From contig CAUUIA010000011.1 of assembly GCA_963545195.1 (NCBI GenBank), positions 1 to 16,690 on the forward strand: a stretch of 16,690 bases of DNA, given 5' to 3'. The notes below the pieces were generated by a model. It worked only from the letters and a program-made list of their open reading frames with translations. It was not told where the DNA came from and did no database searches. The DNA is from CALISC01 sp963545195 (GTDB lineage: Bacteria; Bacillota_I; Bacilli_A; Acholeplasmatales; Acholeplasmataceae). Both the position numbers and the translations under genes were made by a program. Of this stretch, positions 15,557 to 16,690 are shown piece by piece. Position 1 is the stretch's first letter. Each line of letters opens with the position of its first letter.

Positions 15557-16373
15557 AAGTATTTACCCAACCTTTATCTTTAATGTTTTCAAAGTCTAAA
15601 TAACCTTCAAAATCACATCTGATATCTTTTTTTAAACAGTTTTGATATATGGTTTTTTTGCCATTATCTAGTTTAACCACAGCAATAATAACTGGCTCTA
15701 AAACAGGAATCGCTAACTTTGAGTTTGTAAAAAAGAAAGTAGTTTCTTGTTTGTCGTTTTTGCTAACTGAGTATTTATCATCATTAAATAAACTAAAATA
15801 AAAATCAGCAGTATCCGAGATAAAGTCTGCCAAAAACTTAACTTCAAAATTAGTGCCAGTTTCAAAAAAATCCCTTTCAATTTGAATTTTTTTAAAACTA
15901 AAAAGTACATCTTGCGAGTCAAACTTATCGGCTTGTGCGATTTTAAATTTGCCAAGTTCTAAGTTTAAAACTTGATTAGTAATAAAGGTGATTTGAAGTG
16001 TTGTAAACTCTTCATTATCTGCAAGCAGTTTTGGAGTAAAAAATTCTAATGTGATTTTAAATAGGTTTCTTTTCTGGTTTAAGAAACTTTTGCTCATCTT
16101 AATTTCTTTTAATTCTAGAGTTAGTTCATTCTTACTATTTAGCCTAGTTAGGCTAAAATACTTGATATTCTTTATTGAGATTTTAGTTGTTTTAGAGTCA
16201 GTATAAAGATAAATTTTAAAATTTCCGTTAGCGCGATATATCAAACTTCTTTGTTCTTTAATTAAATAAAGACGTTCTGTGTTCTTCAAAAGTAGACTAG
16301 TAAAAGAATAAACACCAAATATATAGACAAGGATTACTACGCCAAAAAGCAGTACTAGTACTGCTTTTTTCAT
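15546..16373 (-). CDS. Membrane-anchored extracytoplasmic protein of the ABC cassette
   Basis: 275 residues, not recognised. One N-terminal helix (about 4-30) after KK places the remaining 245 residues outside the cell. This part is rich in beta-prone, K/F/T-rich segments, with two cysteines near the C-terminus (NCLKKDIRC) that could form a disulfide. No enzymatic motif is seen. The start overlaps the stop of the gene before it (ATGA), and its end overlaps the ATPase start by 11 bp, so it belongs to the transporter cassette. It may be an accessory or substrate-handling subunit, perhaps like the outer subunits found with some ABC-2 exporters; that is inference from position. Confidence 0.7.
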   Translation of the reverse strand: MKKAVLVLLFGVVILVYIFGVYSFTSLLLKNTERLYLIKEQRSLIYRANGNFKIYLYTDSKTTKISIKNIKYFSLTRLNSKNELTLELKEIKMSKSFLNQKRNLFKITLEFFTPKLLADNEEFTTLQITFITNQVLNLELGKFKIAQADKFDSQDVLFSFKKIQIERDFFETGTNFEVKFLADFISDTADFYFSLFNDDKYSVSKNDKQETTFFFTNSKLAIPVLEPVIIAVVKLDNGKKTIYQNCLKKDIRCDFEGYLDFENIKDKGWVNTYEL

Positions 16374-16690
16374 AGTTTTGCACTCGTAGTGTGAACTATT
16401 TTAGTTGTCTCAGATACCTTTAAAAGATTGTGAATTTGGGCAAAGGTACTTACCAGTAAATCGCTTTGTCTGGCTATTTTAACACCATCTTCAGTATCTA
16501 CAAATATCAAAATAAATGGACTGTAAGTCTGCCATAAATTAAGTGCATTTTCTTTTCTTTTAACAACAAAGTTTACTCTTTTATTTTGTTCTATTTTTTC
16601 GTAACTGTAATCCGAATTACCCAAAAGCAATTTAATGTCTTTAACTTTATCAGCGTATTCTTTTAAAATTGAAAACGAAAATTCATAAAC
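16370..16690 (-). CDS. Unrecognised protein, 5' end beyond the right edge
   Basis: The frame is open from the TGA at 16370 to the right edge: 107 codons with no stop, so the start lies outside. A TTG at 16630 could be mistaken for a start, but the frame continues upstream with ordinary sequence (FSFSILKEYADKVKDIK). The visible part has mixed helix and strand (NLWQTYSPFILIFVD, then DLLVSTFAQIHNLL) and no membrane helix; a Rossmann-like or NTP-binding fold is possible but unsupported. Its stop overlaps the start of the next gene (ATGA), so it is part of the same operon. Confidence 0.6.
   Translation of the reverse strand, partial: VYEFSFSILKEYADKVKDIKLLLGNSDYSYEKIEQNKRVNFVVKRKENALNLWQTYSPFILIFVDTEDGVKIARQSDLLVSTFAQIHNLLKVSETTKIVHTTSAKL

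Noticed and set aside
16370..16630. TTG at 16630 as the start of the rightmost gene
   Set aside because: The frame stays open up to the window edge with ordinary coding sequence, so the true start is outside.
1..16690. CRISPR array, tRNA or rRNA gene, insertion sequence or phage signature
   Set aside because: No regularly spaced direct repeats, no cloverleaf-like intergenic sequence and no transposase, integrase or phage gene were seen; intergenic space is too small for most of these.

Overview
The window is AT-rich (about one third G+C by eye) and almost fully coding, with 1-60 bp gaps or short overlaps. It fits a small-genome, low-G+C Bacillota/Mollicutes-like bacterium: RbgA (YlqF), CvfB, a eukaryotic/archaeal-style ProRS, a one-zinc-ribbon TopA and a mycoplasma-like lipoprotein. 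It reads the standard code. Tryptophan is TGG in the large conserved genes, none is cut by an in-frame TGA, and TGA closes three genes. This argues against a Mycoplasma/Spiroplasma that decodes UGA as Trp and favours a standard-code relative (Acholeplasma-like or an uncultured Bacilli line). The lineage is inference; no rRNA or tRNA is present to settle it.

Layout. (1) 1-2476, minus strand: a nucleotidyltransferase-domain protein followed 12 bp later by a large Rhs/YD-repeat-type protein that runs off the left edge. They have their own extended -10 promoter and are separated from the next unit by a nested palindromic terminator. (2) 2674-10819, minus strand: a housekeeping run of membrane protein, ftsK, lepB, rbgA and topA, then a lipoprotein with an atrophied Ig-like domain. 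It covers chromosome segregation, protein export, 50S assembly and DNA topology. (3) 10820-10873: a 54-bp divergent promoter region with overlapping -10 boxes on both strands; the minus-strand transcript looks nearly leaderless. (4) 10874-14304, plus strand: an MFS transporter, cvfB and proS, all overlapping. (5) 14301-16690, minus strand: four overlapping genes forming an ABC exporter cassette (an incomplete gene at the right edge, a membrane-anchored outer protein, an ATPase and a permease), ending convergently with proS with a 4-bp overlap.

The least explained parts are the nucleotidyltransferase/Rhs pair, the short FtsK without membrane helices next to a separate membrane protein, and the ABC cassette with its unrecognised surface protein. 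No CRISPR array, insertion sequence, prophage or RNA gene was seen. No stretch over 300 bases lacks a gene.
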